DNA of 64,000 nt, taken from the NCBI RefSeq assembly GCF_030445035.2, contig NC_080678.1, positions 63,689,087 to 63,753,086 on the forward strand, written 5' to 3'. The notes under the pieces are model-generated. The model made no database searches. It was given only the letters and a program-made list of their open reading frames with translations, and was not told the DNA's origin. The position numbers and the translations under genes were made by a program. Below, piece by piece: positions 37,840-50,650 of this stretch (within the stretch, counting starts at the first letter, position 1; each line of letters opens with the position of its first letter). This stretch comes from Dasypus novemcinctus. Lineage: Eukaryota > Chordata > Mammalia > Cingulata > Dasypodidae.

Positions 37840-38170
37840 ATTTTGATCAAGCTATGATGAAATGTTTCCATTCTCTGAATATATTACTTCCTCTCATGCT
37901 ACGCTATTGTTCATCTCATATATCTGGACAGCCCTCTCAATCCTCTCACCTGTCTGCCTTTAAAGCCTAGGTTTAAAATCACCTCCTCTTTGAACAATTT
38001 TCTGAGACTCCTCTAAAGCACTTTTTAAATCTCAGCAATCATCACTTTACTGTGAACTTTGGTTTCCTTTTATATTGTCTGTACAGAATTCTCAGCCACT
38101 ACTAACCACATTAGGGGAAAGGGCATGTTGTCTTGCAAGGAGTAGGTGCTTAGCAATTTTGTTGAAGTCA
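37840..38170 (+). repeat. L2 LINE 3' fragment
   Basis: Resembles the L2 3' end: 'tcacctcctctttgaacaattttctgagactcctctaa' (the usual '...aagccttccctgac' block), 'gtctgtacagaattct' and a closing 'aggagtaggtgcttagcaattttgttgaa'. It is strongly diverged. Confidence 0.65.
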
Positions 38171-39199
38171 TCTTTTAATTGTAATTAATAAAAGATTATA
38201 CCAACGGGATGTATAATTAATTCATTAGTTGATTTGATATAATTTTTATATATTTTTCACTTACTACTCTAGTTCTTTTTTGCTATGTTATCATTAAATT
38301 TATTATTCTGAACAGCTTCATAAAATTACATTAAGTTGATTTATTAAATCATTGAATCTTTAGGATGTTTCTACTCTTTCACTATTTTAAATATTACTGC
38401 AATGAACCATTTTACATTAATTTGTTCCATTATTAGGTTACCATCAAATATATGACAGAATTTTACATTTACAGTTGAATGGTTGATGAGCATTAGTGCT
38501 CTTAATAGTTTTAAAAACGTGAATTTGCCAGAAGAATTGTACTTATTTAAGCTGCCAACAGTGATATGTTAATATAGTAATTCCAGTACACTTTCTTCAG
38601 CATAGTACAGTTATATTTTTAGATATTTAGTTGATCATAATTATTTTATCTTGTTCACCCTTGATAACTTTGAATATCTCGTATTTTTCTTTAAAACTAA
38701 TGCCTACATTTACTCCAATTATGAGTTATTTTTTTAACATATATTCAGGTTATTTTTTGTGGTCTTTAAATCATTTAATATGAAAGAAAATAATAATAAT
38801 AATAATTTTTGTCCTATGTGTTTCAAACATACTTCATATCTATGTGTGTGTATAGATATGTATTACATATATATGTTCTGTAAATCCACAAATCTTATAT
38901 TTGGTCATGTAATTTATATCATCAAAATAGTTTATATATGTTAATTTGATACTTTCCTTTGATTGTTTTTAAATTCTTTAATTGTAAAATTTTATAACAT
39001 ATTTTCAGAAAGGTAGATACCAGACACTATATCATAAATAAAATCTGGATCTAGGTATCCTGGTATAAATTATATCTAGTTGTGATTTTATTTGAACATC
39101 GCTGACATTCTATGAGAATTATTAGAACTTAAAGGAAAGAAAAAAGCTGGAAATTGATTTATAGTGGCTTGAAAAATGTTTGGATGAAAGAAAATTATA
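38171..39199. other. AT-rich DNA, possibly old reversed L1 ORF2 at 38330-38700
   Basis: Phrases such as 'gaatctttaggatgtttctac', 'tgcaatgaacc' and 'gccagaagaattgtac...gctgccaacagtg' recall the reversed ORF2 C-terminus, but divergence is too high for certainty. (AAT)n at 38790-38808. Confidence 0.35.
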
Positions 39200-40615
39200 C
39201 AGCATTAAGGATTAAAAGGAAACGTGAGTCCTACTACATTCCCTAATAGAGTGGCAAGAATCCCTAGCATACACGGGCAGTGCCTAGTAAAGGAGGACAG
39301 ACCAATGGGCCCTATATATTGATGCTTGGACTTATGAACCTTATTCTTGTGAAATTGAAACTTAGCCTAGTGTTATATATTGCCTAGGAGTTACCACCTG
39401 AAAGCCTTCTTGCTACTCTAATGTGGACTCTCAGTCAAACAGAGTATATACTCATTAGCTTCCTCCCATCATGGAACATGACTCCCAGGAATGTATCTCC
39501 CGCACTGAGGGGTTATTTCCCAGCACCAACTAGTGATATATTTGGAAAAAGATCTGGACCAAAAGGGGGAAATATTAAATACAAAGATTTTATATGGCTA
39601 AGAGTTTTCAAAGTGAGTTGAGAGGTCATTCCAGAGGTTATGCTTATGCTTGTCTTAGGAGGATCTCACTGACTGTCTCAGTAAACATTGTCTCAAGCAG
39701 GGGGACTCCTGAGGGCTCTAGAGACATCTGGACAATATAAGCAGGATAGATAAGCCCAGGAATTTGGCACCCTGTCAGTGGGCCTTACCTTGGAATATAT
39801 GGCAACCTATTCCCCCAGTGTATCAGAAATGGAATCATTTACAGTTTTCCTACACATGGTTCTTATGTCACTTTCATTTGAACCTATAATTAGTACTATA
39901 CCTGTTAAATATGTGTTCCAGAGACTTAAATCTTCCAGCTGTTCATATGCCAGTTGAGTCCTGAACATCAGCAGAATTAAAGCCAATACCTACCCTCCAA
40001 TTTATCAGACTCACTCAGGACAATTAACCAAACGGTGATTATGGACAATGCCAGGCTCTCCCATCTGTCCCATGGGATCTAAGTCCCCACTCAGAAATCC
40101 CCAACTGGAATTCCCCAACCAGAAGTGTAGGCATCACCATCCCCAAATCCTCAAGATTGAGGAATGAACAAACATAAGGGGGGAATGCAACTATGGACTA
40201 AAGTAGACTTATTCTAGTAATGGAAGAACTTATAACATTGATATAAAGGCAGTGGTCACCAGAGATTATGAGAGGAGAGAAAGGTAAAAAGGGCATTTTT
40301 GGAACATTGGAATTATTCTGCATGATATTGCAATGATGGATACAGAGCATTATACATTTTGTCAAAACCTATAAAATTGTGCAGGGTAAAGTATAAATCA
40401 TAATGTAAACTATACACCATGGTTAGTAGCAATGTTTCAGTGTATGTTTATCAATTGTAACAAATGTACCATGTTAATGAAAGACGTTGTTAATGGGGAA
40501 AATTGTGGGAGGGGAAACAAGTAAGGTATATGGGAGTCCCTTCTTTTTTTAAGGTAACATTTATGTAATCTAAAGCTTCTTTAAAAATAATAATAATTGA
40601 AAAATAAAAATAATG
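39200..40615 (+). mobile_element. L1 3' UTR and A-rich tail
   Basis: Plus-strand counterpart of 28700-27311: shared 'ttccctaatagagtggcaagaat', 'gagggctctagagacatctgg' and 'ggaacatgactcccagg'. It ends in the usual L1 finish 'atgtaatctaaagcttctttaaaaataa' and an A/T-rich tail at 40583-40615. Confidence 0.85.
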
Positions 40616-41830
40616 AAATGGGATTGGGCTATCTAGAATATGCCTGCCATGGCTAGGTATTTCAGACTGGCCATTCTCCTCACAGTGATAGGTAGGTCCA
40701 TAGTTGAGGAATTTTAAACAAATTAATATTTCTCTCATGTCAGAGTCCTGAATGAAAACCAGGCCCATCTGTAATTGGGATATGAGAGCAGTCACACCAG
40801 GGGTAGGAGTTTGATTTCTAAAATCTAAATTTTTTATTAATTTGCATTTAAGAATGCTTATATGTTTTTGTGTCTGTCCAGTATACATCAGTCATTACCT
40901 GAGCAAGCAATTTAATGCATGTTTTATTTTTTTATGGTTCGAGAGTTGTTTCCTTTGGAGTACACTAATTTTCATTGCACCGTTTTGTGGGCAATCCAAT
41001 AGTTCTTCAGAGAGTCAATGTTATCACTGTTAAGTATGGCCACAGACTACACTAATCTCATTATGAGCAATAAAGGATGCTTTGTCCCATTTCCTTTATT
41101 TTTGACTAGGCAGAAAGAAGACATGGTCAGTTTCTCAGCATAATATTGTAACCCATATTATCTTGTGTAAATTATCTGAATATGTAACAATAACTTTGCT
41201 GAAACTTTGTGATTTGTCAAAATTTAAAAGAGAGTCACATAAAGTTCCCTTTTTTTTTTCATGATTGTCTATGTGACCAAAAGATTTTGGATGCTTAGAA
41301 AACACATCAGACAGGTAATAGTCCGTAGTTATTTCCCTTTCTGTAGTTTTGTAATTTTTCTGTCATAAATTCATAGAAAAAAGAACATGTTGTTACTTTA
41401 TATGGCATAAGCTTTAATCAATTTTGTGAGTAATGATGGATGGATACTGAAGTTTAGTAATACCCTTCATTTTGCCAATATGTAGAAGTCAAAATAGTGA
41501 CAGGCTTTGTGAGTAGAAAATATTGATTTCTACTTTAGCCAGTGAATTTACCTGCACACAGAACTCACATTCATTCTCTTTAGGGAGGTTTTCCTTTGAG
41601 TGCATAAGAAGCCTTTAAAATAAATGGAATTTGATTTCATTTGAACACCATGCACATAGAGACATGCACATTTATGTGCGCATACATTAACTGAAAAATA
41701 TTTGTAGATATTTGAGATTTGAGTTATGCGTAGGGACAGTCTGATAACTAGGAATAAGCATCTTTCATATTAGTCCTATTTATTTTACTTAAAACTTCTT
41801 AGATCATAGACTCTTGACTACTTGGTGTTG
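40616..41830. other. Intergenic DNA, nothing assigned
   Basis: No gene or nameable repeat was found. Confidence 0.5.
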
Positions 41831-41990
41831 AATAGAACACTCAGTCAAGAGCTGAGTTCAAAGTCTGGTTCTGCCACTTACTTGTTGTATAATTTTTGGA
41901 CAAGTCACTGAATAACTCTGTATTTTATTAGAAAACTTGTGAGCTTTGAAGTTTGATAAATAATAACTCTTCGCCTTACCAGTTGGAAGA
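41831..41990 (+). repeat. MIR SINE
   Basis: Contains the MIR core 'gagttcaaagtctggttctgccacttac', 'gtataatttttggacaagtcactgaataactctg'. Clear on reading. Confidence 0.85.
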
Positions 41991-42152
41991 GATTAGTCAA
42001 AGTATTCTATAACTTTGATAATCAATCTTCCCATACTAAATCAATAATAATTCATATCCTAAAATATGTCAGAGTATTATAAGTTGTGTGTTGATTTTGT
42101 AGCACATAATGGGAATTTAGTAAAGGGCTATTTCTATGACTAACTATGACAT

Positions 42153-42240
42153 TATATATATACATATATGTTTGTGTATATATAAGTTTATATATGTATA
42201 TATATGCACACATTATACCCACACACATAACAAAATTATG
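42153..42240 (+). repeat. TA/CA-rich microsatellite
   Basis: Alternating TATATA, TGTGTA and CACACA runs. Confidence 0.85.
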
Positions 42241-42629
42241 GGCATCTAGTAGAGGCTTTCAAAATGTAACTGTAAATTCTCACTCTTCTTCCTTCCTCCT
42301 TTAAGCATAAACTGAGGGTAATATTTTCAGCAATGTTATAATGAGATATTGTTTTGCTGCATCTATTTAACTTGTACAGGATTTTTCACAAAATAAGTAG
42401 AAACTAAACCATTAAATGGGGAGAGGTATAAAAAAAATAATTACTACTACCGTGTCCAGAAAGTCCTAGTTCTTAAATGAATTTTTACTTATGAGGTAAT
42501 AAAAGATCAGATTCGAATAGTTCTCAGAGGTAGAACCTTATTTTTGGTTTCGTTTGCATGTCTTGCTTGCTTCAATTATAGGCACTTTGTTTGTGTATCA
42601 TTGAAATCTTTATTTTGAATGTTTAATTT

Positions 42630-43795
42630 TTTAAGTATATTTATTTTTAATATGCTTTTTAATTTTTATTTTTTAAAAGAAACTTAGATTACATAAATGT
42701 TACACACAAAATTTGGGATTCCCATATGCCCTGCTCCCTAGCCCCCCCGTGTTTTCCCACATCAGCAATATCCTTCATTAATGTGATAAATTTGTCACAA
42801 TTGATGAACATATCTTGGAACATTGCCACTTAGTGATGATTATAGTTTACATTGTAGTTTACTCTCTGTCCCGCACATTTTTCAAGTTATTATGTGATAT
42901 AAAATGACCTGTATCTGTCATTGAAACGTCCTTCAGGTTAATTTCCAAATCCCAAAAATGCCCCCAAGTTACACTTATTTGCCCTCTTCCATCCCTCAGA
43001 ACCTCCACTGGCCAATGCCTCCACATCTATGATTAAAGTTCTTTCATTGCAAGGATCATAAAAATTCTACAGTAGAAAACTGTAAGTTTACTCTATTCCT
43101 TCATCCATTCCCCAGTCCTTAGGATTGTGTGATGGTGATGCCGACTCCACCTCTAATTGAGAGGGGGCTTATGTACCATGGAGCAGAGGGATGGGACTTT
43201 CTTCCTTGCAATTGCAGGCTCTCTCTGATCCTTAATATGGTCATTGTGAGTCATCTTCTCCTTGTTAGTTGCCCTCAGTGAGTTCGATGAACTGGAGAGT
43301 AACTGTTGCAAGTCTGTCGAGATTCAGGGCCCAACTGGCACATGGACAGCCCAAAGATTTAAGTCTCTTGGACCTACAACTATCACCTCTAGTGCTAATT
43401 ATAGGTTCAAATAGAAGGGCAGCAGGGCCATGTGTAACAAAATCACAACCGAGTTGAACTCTATCACACTGGAGAGCATAAATTCCAAAGTAGGGCTCAC
43501 TAGCAGGGCACCAAATTCCTCAGCTGTTTGCCCTGCTTATAATGTTTGGATGTGTCCAGAGCCCTTAGGAGCCCCACTATTTGAGGCAGTATTTACTTTG
43601 GCAGTCTATGGGTTCCTTCTGAGATGTATATACGCATAATCTCAGAAAAGATCTCCTGACTCACTTTGAAGTCTCTTAGCCATATAAACTCATGACTCCT
43701 GGGGATGAGCAGGTTGAATTCTAAGGAAGTAATATTCTTAATGAGTTTATAAGGGTGGTAACTACAGTACTTAATTGTAACAAACCCTGGAAAGA
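42630..43795 (-). mobile_element. L1 3' UTR fragment
   Basis: T-rich start (reversed A-tail), then sequence parallel to 30240-30745 and 27311-28560 ('gattataatttacattgtagttta', 'cacctctaattgagagggggctt', 'gagtcatcttctcc', 'gcccttaggagccccact'). No ORF2 is attached. Confidence 0.75.
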
Positions 43796-46478
43796 ACAAA
43801 ATTGGTCAAGAATAGAATGTTGAATAAATAAACAATGGTACATATACCCAGTAAACAATAACTTAATAGGCAAATAAGATACACATCACTGTCATAAAAG
43901 TGCAAGCTTATAAGGTATAGTATGTGAAATAAATTAAATTGAGGTGTGAAATTTGAGAATCCAATTACTTTTAAGCAATTATATTGCATACAAGAAAATC
44001 TCAGGAATATTTAGGTTTTAAGATCTTTTAATTTGAAAAAAGATTAAATTAACAAATGCATGCTTCTGTTTTTAAAAAGCTGCCAGGTACCCATTCTTAC
44101 AAAACAATCTTTATTTTGGGAGGTTACAGAAATATACTTAATTTAAAATTTTGAGTGTGAGTGTGTGTGTATATTAATATATACATTTGTATGTATGTAT
44201 GTATCTTTATATATATTTATTTCTCCAAAATTTCCTGGTACTTAGGAGAGATCATGTGTCTTGGTTAGGAAGTTTTTTGCAGACTTTCTTGCACATGGCT
44301 ACCAAGAAAGATTTTTAAATACTGTCAGAGTCAGCTGGCAAGCTCCCTTTTGCATTTCCTTTTCCATTCTTCCTTCCTGGCTACGGACTTGATCTGTACA
44401 TTTTGGCAGCTTTCCAAATGTGTGTCTTCCTTAAAACAGCAGAACAGGAAGTTAGAAGCACTTTTGCTTAGGAAGTTGTGGAGCTACTTGCATTGCCTTT
44501 TTCTGAATTTAATGGACACATAAGACCAAATTTTGTTTAAGCAATTGTTTTTATTTATTTCTGTTACATGCACTTAAATTTAATCCTTAAATGAAGAAAG
44601 TATCTGCACTATTAGTATGTAAACCTTTGTTTAATTCAAAACTATACTGGAAACTGAGGAATAAAAAAATTCCCTGTAAAATTTGAGTACTTATAACACA
44701 TTTCTATTCATTTTAATATGAATTTCATAATGATTTCTTGGGAAGTTCATTTCCTGGGTAAAGAAAAATGGTTTTCCAGGAGACCTGAGGCTACCTCAAA
44801 AGATATTATAGTAGTCATTTAAGCCTGGGATAGCATTGCTTCCTATTTTTGTTCTAGAGAATATATTACAGTCAATCATGTGTCATGTAAAAAATATATC
44901 ATCATAAATGATGTTGATTAAGAATTGCAGAAGGAGGACAATACTAGAATTTCCTCTCTTTCACTAAGGTATTTTTCATGTCTTTTTGCCTGCACATTTC
45001 AAGAGTATGCAATGGTATCTAATGGTCAGCAATATTTGAAATATGTAGGACATATCCCATTAAGAAAAAAAAATGTAAAATGAAAATGAACATAGGTATT
45101 AGTAGCCTACATTGTGTCAAACACAATAATTTTTGTCATCTTTTTCAGTGTTATAGAGTTAGATCCTTATTGATCCAAAAAATTCAACAGAATCAGGGGC
45201 AAGGTGATTTACAACCTAAGGAGGAGGGAAGTTATACACATTTGAGGACATAGATAAAAATCATCATTGCTAAGGATAGGAAATTCAAAGAGGTTGGAAG
45301 ATCAGCACATATGGGTATGGTTTTTCCATTTTTTTCTCCACCCACTCAACCAAGGAAATAAAATGCAGAACTTAATTTCCACATCTCTCACATAAAATAA
45401 TGATGCCAAATAAACAAACAAAACAAAACTGAATAAATGAAGAAAACAGCATCTGAAGCACACAAATAGCTATACAGAAGTTTTCATTCCTGACCTAAGA
45501 TCTTGGGTCTGACTCCTGCGATAGCAACCTCTAGGGATTAAGAAAAACATTTTTCTCCAACCTTCTCTTTCTTTCCTTTTCTTGGCAATGTTCTTTTACA
45601 AATACTTTAAGTATTTTGTAACACTGCAGAGGCAAAAATATAAGATTTGTGCTTCCAGGTGTTGGTGTTTGTAGTTGGAGCAAACAACTGTTTTCATTCA
45701 AGTCTGCAGCAGCCATCACTCCCAGGTGAAGGAGGTAGGGTTAAAAGAATCCAGCCTAGCTTGTTAGAACTCACTACTGACATTTGAGACCAATCTCCCA
45801 GATATTTACATAGGATTATGTTGTTTCCTCATCATTCTCTGCACATATTTTCTGCTCAAGAGCTTCCTGGGAAGAAATGCTTGATCAAGTACTGAATTTG
45901 ATTATTCCAAGACCCACTGAGCAAATTGCTATTTTAAGTGCCATTTAAATGAATAGCCATACCAAAACTACTTTCTAGCAGTCCCATCAATCCCATTTCT
46001 GGTTGGTTCTCAATCCTATGTATTTTCTTCCATAATTTGCTATATCTTCTATCTTCAGTTACAGGAAGGCTTTTCAGTCTCTTACACTGGCAGTCCTCCC
46101 TTTCTTCTTATGATATTCATTAAAGGCCTTCACACTCTTACTACTTTTTCCTAGTCAAAACGTGGTCCTGAATAATAAATTCTTAGCCTAATGTAAGTGG
46201 AATTCTTCAGAGATGCAATGTGGGATTCATAGATATAAATACTTCCAAAAATTTTGCAAAATGTGGGCATTTATTAATTATAAATTATTTAGAAAGAATA
46301 CATAAGTTTAAGAATATTATTAAAAATTCCATGATCTCCCCACGTATTTTATGTACTAATATTTTATTAAAATTATTATAACAATAATGAAAATGAAACC
46401 GTAATAAAGAAAAACAATAATCTCAACCATTTGCGGTTTTACTATAAGTAGTAATCCAAAGGCTTTAAAAACATATTA
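43796..46478. other. Mostly unassigned DNA
   Basis: 43810-43950 may hold a scrap of plus-strand L1 ORF2 ('aataaataaacaatggtacatataccca'). 44155-44215 is a GT/TA microsatellite. 44230-44570 has the look of an old interspersed repeat but I cannot name it. The rest is featureless. Confidence 0.4.
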
Positions 46479-46491
46479 TCAATTAACTTTT
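46479..46491 (+). repeat. Target site duplication, left copy
   Basis: TCAATTAACTTTT, identical to 50638-50650. Confidence 0.93.
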
Positions 46492-46724
46492 TAAAAATGT
46501 ATATTGTTTATTAATTAAAGTATAGCACTCATACATAAACAATAATACTTGTGAACTCATAAAACAAGCGTACATGACATCATATAGGCCTATCATACCT
46601 CACCCTACCACCAATAACTTGCATTGTTGTGAAACATTTTTAACTAATGATTATAGAGCATCCTCAAAATATTACTACTAATCACAGTACCTTACATTTG
46701 GTGTATTTCCCCCAAACCCAGCCA

Positions 46725-46755
<31 letters not shown>

Positions 46756-47175
46756 CATATAAACATAAACATACATAAAATGCATAGTAAAAGTTGTGAA
46801 CTTTCAAAGCAAACATGCGTAACATCATACAGGAGTCCCATATATCAACCCAACGCCAACATCTTGCATTGCTATGAGATATTTGTTACAAATTATGAAA
46901 TAATATTGTCAAAATCTTACTACCAACTATAGTCCTTATCTTACATTTGGTGTATTTTCCCCCAACCCACCCTATTATTATTTTTTAAATATATTTTTTA
47001 TGACAAAAGTTGTAAACTTACAAAACAATCTTGCACATATACAAAATTCTCATACAACAATCCTCTATTAACACACCACACTGTGGTAGAATGTTTGTTA
47101 CAGATTATGAGATAATATCATCAGACTATTACCAAGTCCATTGTGCATATTTGGCACACTTTTTCCATACTTTCA
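46492..47175 (-). repeat. Three related ~210-bp blocks at the L1 3' end
   Basis: Blocks at about 46492-46724, 46757-46975 and 46985-47175 share the order 'gttgtgaact..aaaacaa', 'catac.g...cc', 'atgagat...tttgttacaaattatga', 'ttacatttggtgta' and each begins with a T-rich/ATT-rich stretch. They look like the L1 3' terminus repeated in tandem. Confidence 0.7.
46725..46753 (+). repeat. (ATT)n microsatellite
   Basis: About nine ATT units between the first and second tail blocks. Confidence 0.95.
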
Positions 47176-47639
47176 CATTATCAACACAGTACATTTTTTG
47201 CATAGATGCATGAATTTTACATTCTGATTGTTAACCACAGTCCATAGGTTATTCCAGTTGTAGTTTCCCCATGCTTCTCTACATTCTCACCACCCTGCAA
47301 TAGTGACATACATCTTCTCTAGCTCACAAAAGACATTCTTGCATCTCTACCATCAATCACAATTCTCAAACACCTCTGAAGTCCCTAGATTATTCTGTAG
47401 CTTTCTTTCAATTGTCATTTACATCACTAGATAACGCTTTCCAGCCACATTCCCATTTATAAACCAGCTGTTACTTACTGTAATGTGTTACTATTAACTC
47501 TATACATTTATGCACTTTTACAGAAAAGTTAATTAAAAGTTCAACATACATTAAACATCAATAGTTCATTTCAGTCCTTCTTTTATCTTCTTTAAGAATC
47601 CACCAACTACAACAGGTCTTGATATTTTCCTATATTTTC

Positions 47640-48262
47640 TTCTAGAAGCTTTATGATTCTTGCTTTTATATTTAGGATTTTCATCTATTTTGAGTTAATT
47701 TTTATATAACATGTGAAATAGGGGTCATTTTTCCTTCTTTTGGCTATGGATATCCGGTTCTCTCAGCACCATTTGTTGAATGGACTTTTCTGCCCATTCA
47801 AAAATCACTTGACCATAGATGTGAGGGTCTGTTTCTGAACCATCAGTTCAAGTCCATTAGTGCATGTGTCTGTCTTTATGCCAGTACCATGCTGTTTTTA
47901 CTACTGTAGCTAGGTAATATGATTTAAAGTCCAGAAGTGAGGGTCCTCCAACTTCACTTTTCCTTTTTAAGAATAGTCTTTCTTGGTATTCAGGACTCCT
48001 TGCAAATAAATTTGATAATCATGTTTTCCATTTATTTTTAAAATGCTGGTGTTATTTTTATCAGGATTGCAATGAGTCTGTATATCAATTTGAGTAAAAT
48101 TGACATCTTAATAATAGTAAGTCTTCCAATCCATGAGCATGGACTGTTCTTCCAATTATTTAGGTCTTTTTAAATTTCTTTTACTAATGAGTTATAGTTT
48201 TCTGAATACATGTGCTTTATATCATTGGTTATGTTTATTCCAAAATATTTGGGTTTTCTCTG
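47640..48262 (-). pseudogene. L1 ORF2 distal fragment
   Basis: Minus-strand sequence reads the part of ORF2 after the RT active site (KPKYFGINIT, YSENYNSLVKEI, then the IGRL.IIKMSI-like stretch). It is full of stops. It joins ORF1-derived sequence at about 48262-48330, so roughly the first two thirds of ORF2 are missing. Confidence 0.85.
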
Positions 48263-48329
48263 TCATTTTATTTTCTCCATTCGTTTGATACTTTTAGTTA
48301 CTTTTAATGATATAATCTTCATTTTTAGA

Positions 48330-49235
48330 CTCTCTTCCAAGCCTCTATCTTTTGTCTTTTCTTTTTAGGCTGTTGCACACACTTTAGTATTTCATGCAAA
48401 GCTGGTCTCTTGTTTACAAACTCTATCAGCTTCTGTTTATCTGTAAAAAATCTAAACTTACCCTCATTTTTGAAAGACAATCTTGCTATATATAAGATTC
48501 TTGACTGGAAGGTTTTCTCTTGAAGTATCTTAAATATATCATATCACTTTCTTCTTGTCTTCATGGTTTCTGATGAGAAATCAGCATTTAATCTTATTGG
48601 GTATCCTTTGTACATTGTGCATTGTTTTTCTCTTGCTGGTCTCAGAATTCTCTCTTTGTCTTTAGCATTTGACATTCTGATTAGTATGTGTCTCAAGGTT
48701 GGTCTATTGGATTTAATCAGATAGGAGTACATTATGCTTCTTGGACATGGATATCTATGTCCTTTAGTAGGGATGGGAAATTTTCTACTATTATTTCTCC
48801 AAATATTCCTTCTGCTCCTTTTCCTTTCTTTTCTCCTTCTGGGACACCCATGACAAGTATGTTTGCACATCTCTTGCTCCTGTTTAATTCCCTGAAAACT
48901 TGTTCAACTTTTTCCATTCTTTTTTCATCTGTTCTTTTGTATATTTTTTTTCAGAGACCATTTCTTCAAGCTCACCAATCCTTTCTTCTGCCTCCCCAAA
49001 TCTGCTATTTTTGATTCCAGTGTATTTTTAATTTCATTTATTACACTTTTCATTCCTGTAGGATCTGCTTTTTTTCTATGTATGCTTTCAAATTCTTCCT
49101 TGTGCTCATCCAATATTTCTTAATATCCTTAATCTCTTTAGCCATCTCATTGAACTTATTAAGGAGATTTGTTTGAACATCTATGATTAGTTGTCTCAAC
49201 TCCTTTATGTCATCTGAAGGCTTATCTCCAGGCAT
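48330..49235 (-). pseudogene. L1 ORF1 pseudogene (RNA-binding chaperone)
   Basis: ORF1p coats L1 RNA as a trimer. Start MPGDKPSDDIKEL at 49235. A heptad-rich, Lys/Glu-rich coiled-coil part follows to about 48930, then the RRM-like domain (ANILVMGVPEGEKKGKG, NFPSLLKDIDIHVQEA), the 'RPTLRHILIRMSNAKDKE' block and the C-terminal domain (REKQCTMYKGYPIRLNADFS). The reading frame is shifted near 49110, 48930 and 48740 and stopped near 48544, so no protein is made. It is the only ORF1 in the window. Confidence 0.92.
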
Positions 49236-50637
49236 ATGCTCCTGTTTCTTGGTGTGGATTGTAACTTATTGTTGGTGTCTTGGCATCTGGCTTACTTAGA
49301 TGTGTTTATTCACCCTTTAATTTAGGGCTTTCTTGCCTTTTCTTCTTTGCTGCTTGTCTAGTGGGAGCCAAGGATGTAATTAGTACTGCAAGCTGTGGAT
49401 GCTTAAGTGCTCTCATTGCCCCAGGGACCACTGAAGCACCTTCCAACTTTCTTCTTTGCCAGGGGTAGGGACAAAGCTATTCCAATGTATACTAATTCAA
49501 TTTGTGCAGGCCTAGACTGTATTTCCTCAGAGAGACTGATGAAGCTTCATGCTCCTTTCTCCCCTCCCTGGGTCAGGGATAGAGCTGCAGGTATGGGCAG
49601 TAATGTATGCTGAAGAGTCCAAAATGACCACAGTTGTTTCAGTTGACTTCTGACTATTCAGTCTGTGCCAGCCAAATGCACCTGCAGTTATCTGGAGAGG
49701 ATGTTGCAAGGTTCACCAGCTTCCTGCCTGCTAGAGGTGGACCGAAGCCTAGGCTAGGGCTCCAGGATGGCTTGGTGAAAGAAGCTGGTCCCTTCTGTCA
49801 CTGTGAGTCTTCCCCTCATGCAGAGTCAAAATAGTGGCTACCGGCCCCTTCAGACATGGACTGGTTCAAACTTCAGCTGTTCTCAGGGTTCTACTTCAGC
49901 TGACCAAATTGACTAATCAGTAGCTGAAGTCAGTGGCCAACAGTCACTTCCTCTCCCATTTTTGGGAAGTGGAGCTTCCAATTCCAGCCACAGAATAGCT
50001 CCTGAGATGGCTTGAACTGCCAGATTAGGATGATTACAGGCTTCAGCAGCGTGGCCTGTATTTTCCCAGAAAGGCTGGCACACATCCCCTCAGCTTCTTC
50101 CCTGCCAGAGGTGGGGCTAAGGCTTATGCTAGAGCAGCAATCTGATCTGAAAGAAGCTGGTCCCTATCAGCACTGTTATTTTCAGTCTGCCCCACTTCCC
50201 CTCATGGCAAGGGTGGAGTTAAAATGGCAGCTACCAGCCTTTTTCTGACTTGGACAGGTTCAAACTTTAGCTGTTCTTAGGGTTATATTTTAACCACCAA
50301 ATTTACTAATCAGTAGCTGAAGTCTGTGCCCAACCATTTCTTCTCCCTTGTTATTGGGAAGTGGAGCCTCCAACTCCAGCTGTGGAATAGCTTCTGAGGA
50401 GGCTTGTGTCACCAGTGGAGGATGAGCACCAACCTCCGGGCATGGAGTGTTCTATTTAAGAATCTTCTCTTCAGTCAGGCAGTCTCCTCCTTCCATTCCT
50501 TCAAGGATGTTGCAGGATGCTTTTCTGTCCTCCTGGAGTCCCCAAACAGGTAACTCTGGGTGATTACTAACTGCCCTGTAGCACAAGGTGACTCTAGGAT
50601 CTCATTACTCTGCTGTCATGTTGCTGGTGATTCCCTC
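49236..50637 (-). promoter_or_regulatory. L1 5' UTR with tandem promoter-type monomers
   Basis: 1.4 kb ahead of ORF1, GC-richer than its surroundings. Two direct repeats with a 394-bp offset are visible: 'ggttcaaact..agctgttct.aggg', 'ctaatcagtagctgaagtc' and 'ttgggaagtggagc' occur at 49863-49990 and 50257-50370, and 'gaaagaagctggtccc' at about 49778 and 50149. A partial third unit may start near 49505. Rodent L1 promoters are built from tandem monomers; promoter function here is inferred. Confidence 0.75.
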
Positions 50638-50650
50638 TCAATTAACTTTT
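50638..50650 (+). repeat. Target site duplication, right copy
   Basis: TCAATTAACTTTT, identical to 46479-46491. Confidence 0.93.

Larger units (their letters stand above)
46492..50637 (-). mobile_element. L1 with 5' end, internally deleted, 13-bp target duplication
   Basis: Read on the minus strand: 5' UTR (50637-49236), ORF1 pseudogene (49235-48330), then directly the distal part of ORF2 (48262-47640), 3' UTR, and a tail made of three related blocks ending at 46492. The endonuclease and the proximal RT, including the active site, are absent. Perfect 13-bp flanking repeats (TCAATTAACTTTT) define it as one insertion, so the deletion happened within the element, or in the RNA before insertion. 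Confidence 0.93.

Noticed and set aside
49861-50425. Direct repeats near 50 kb as a CRISPR-like or satellite array
   Set aside because: The units are about 394 bp, only two to three in number, in a mammalian L1 5' UTR directly ahead of ORF1.
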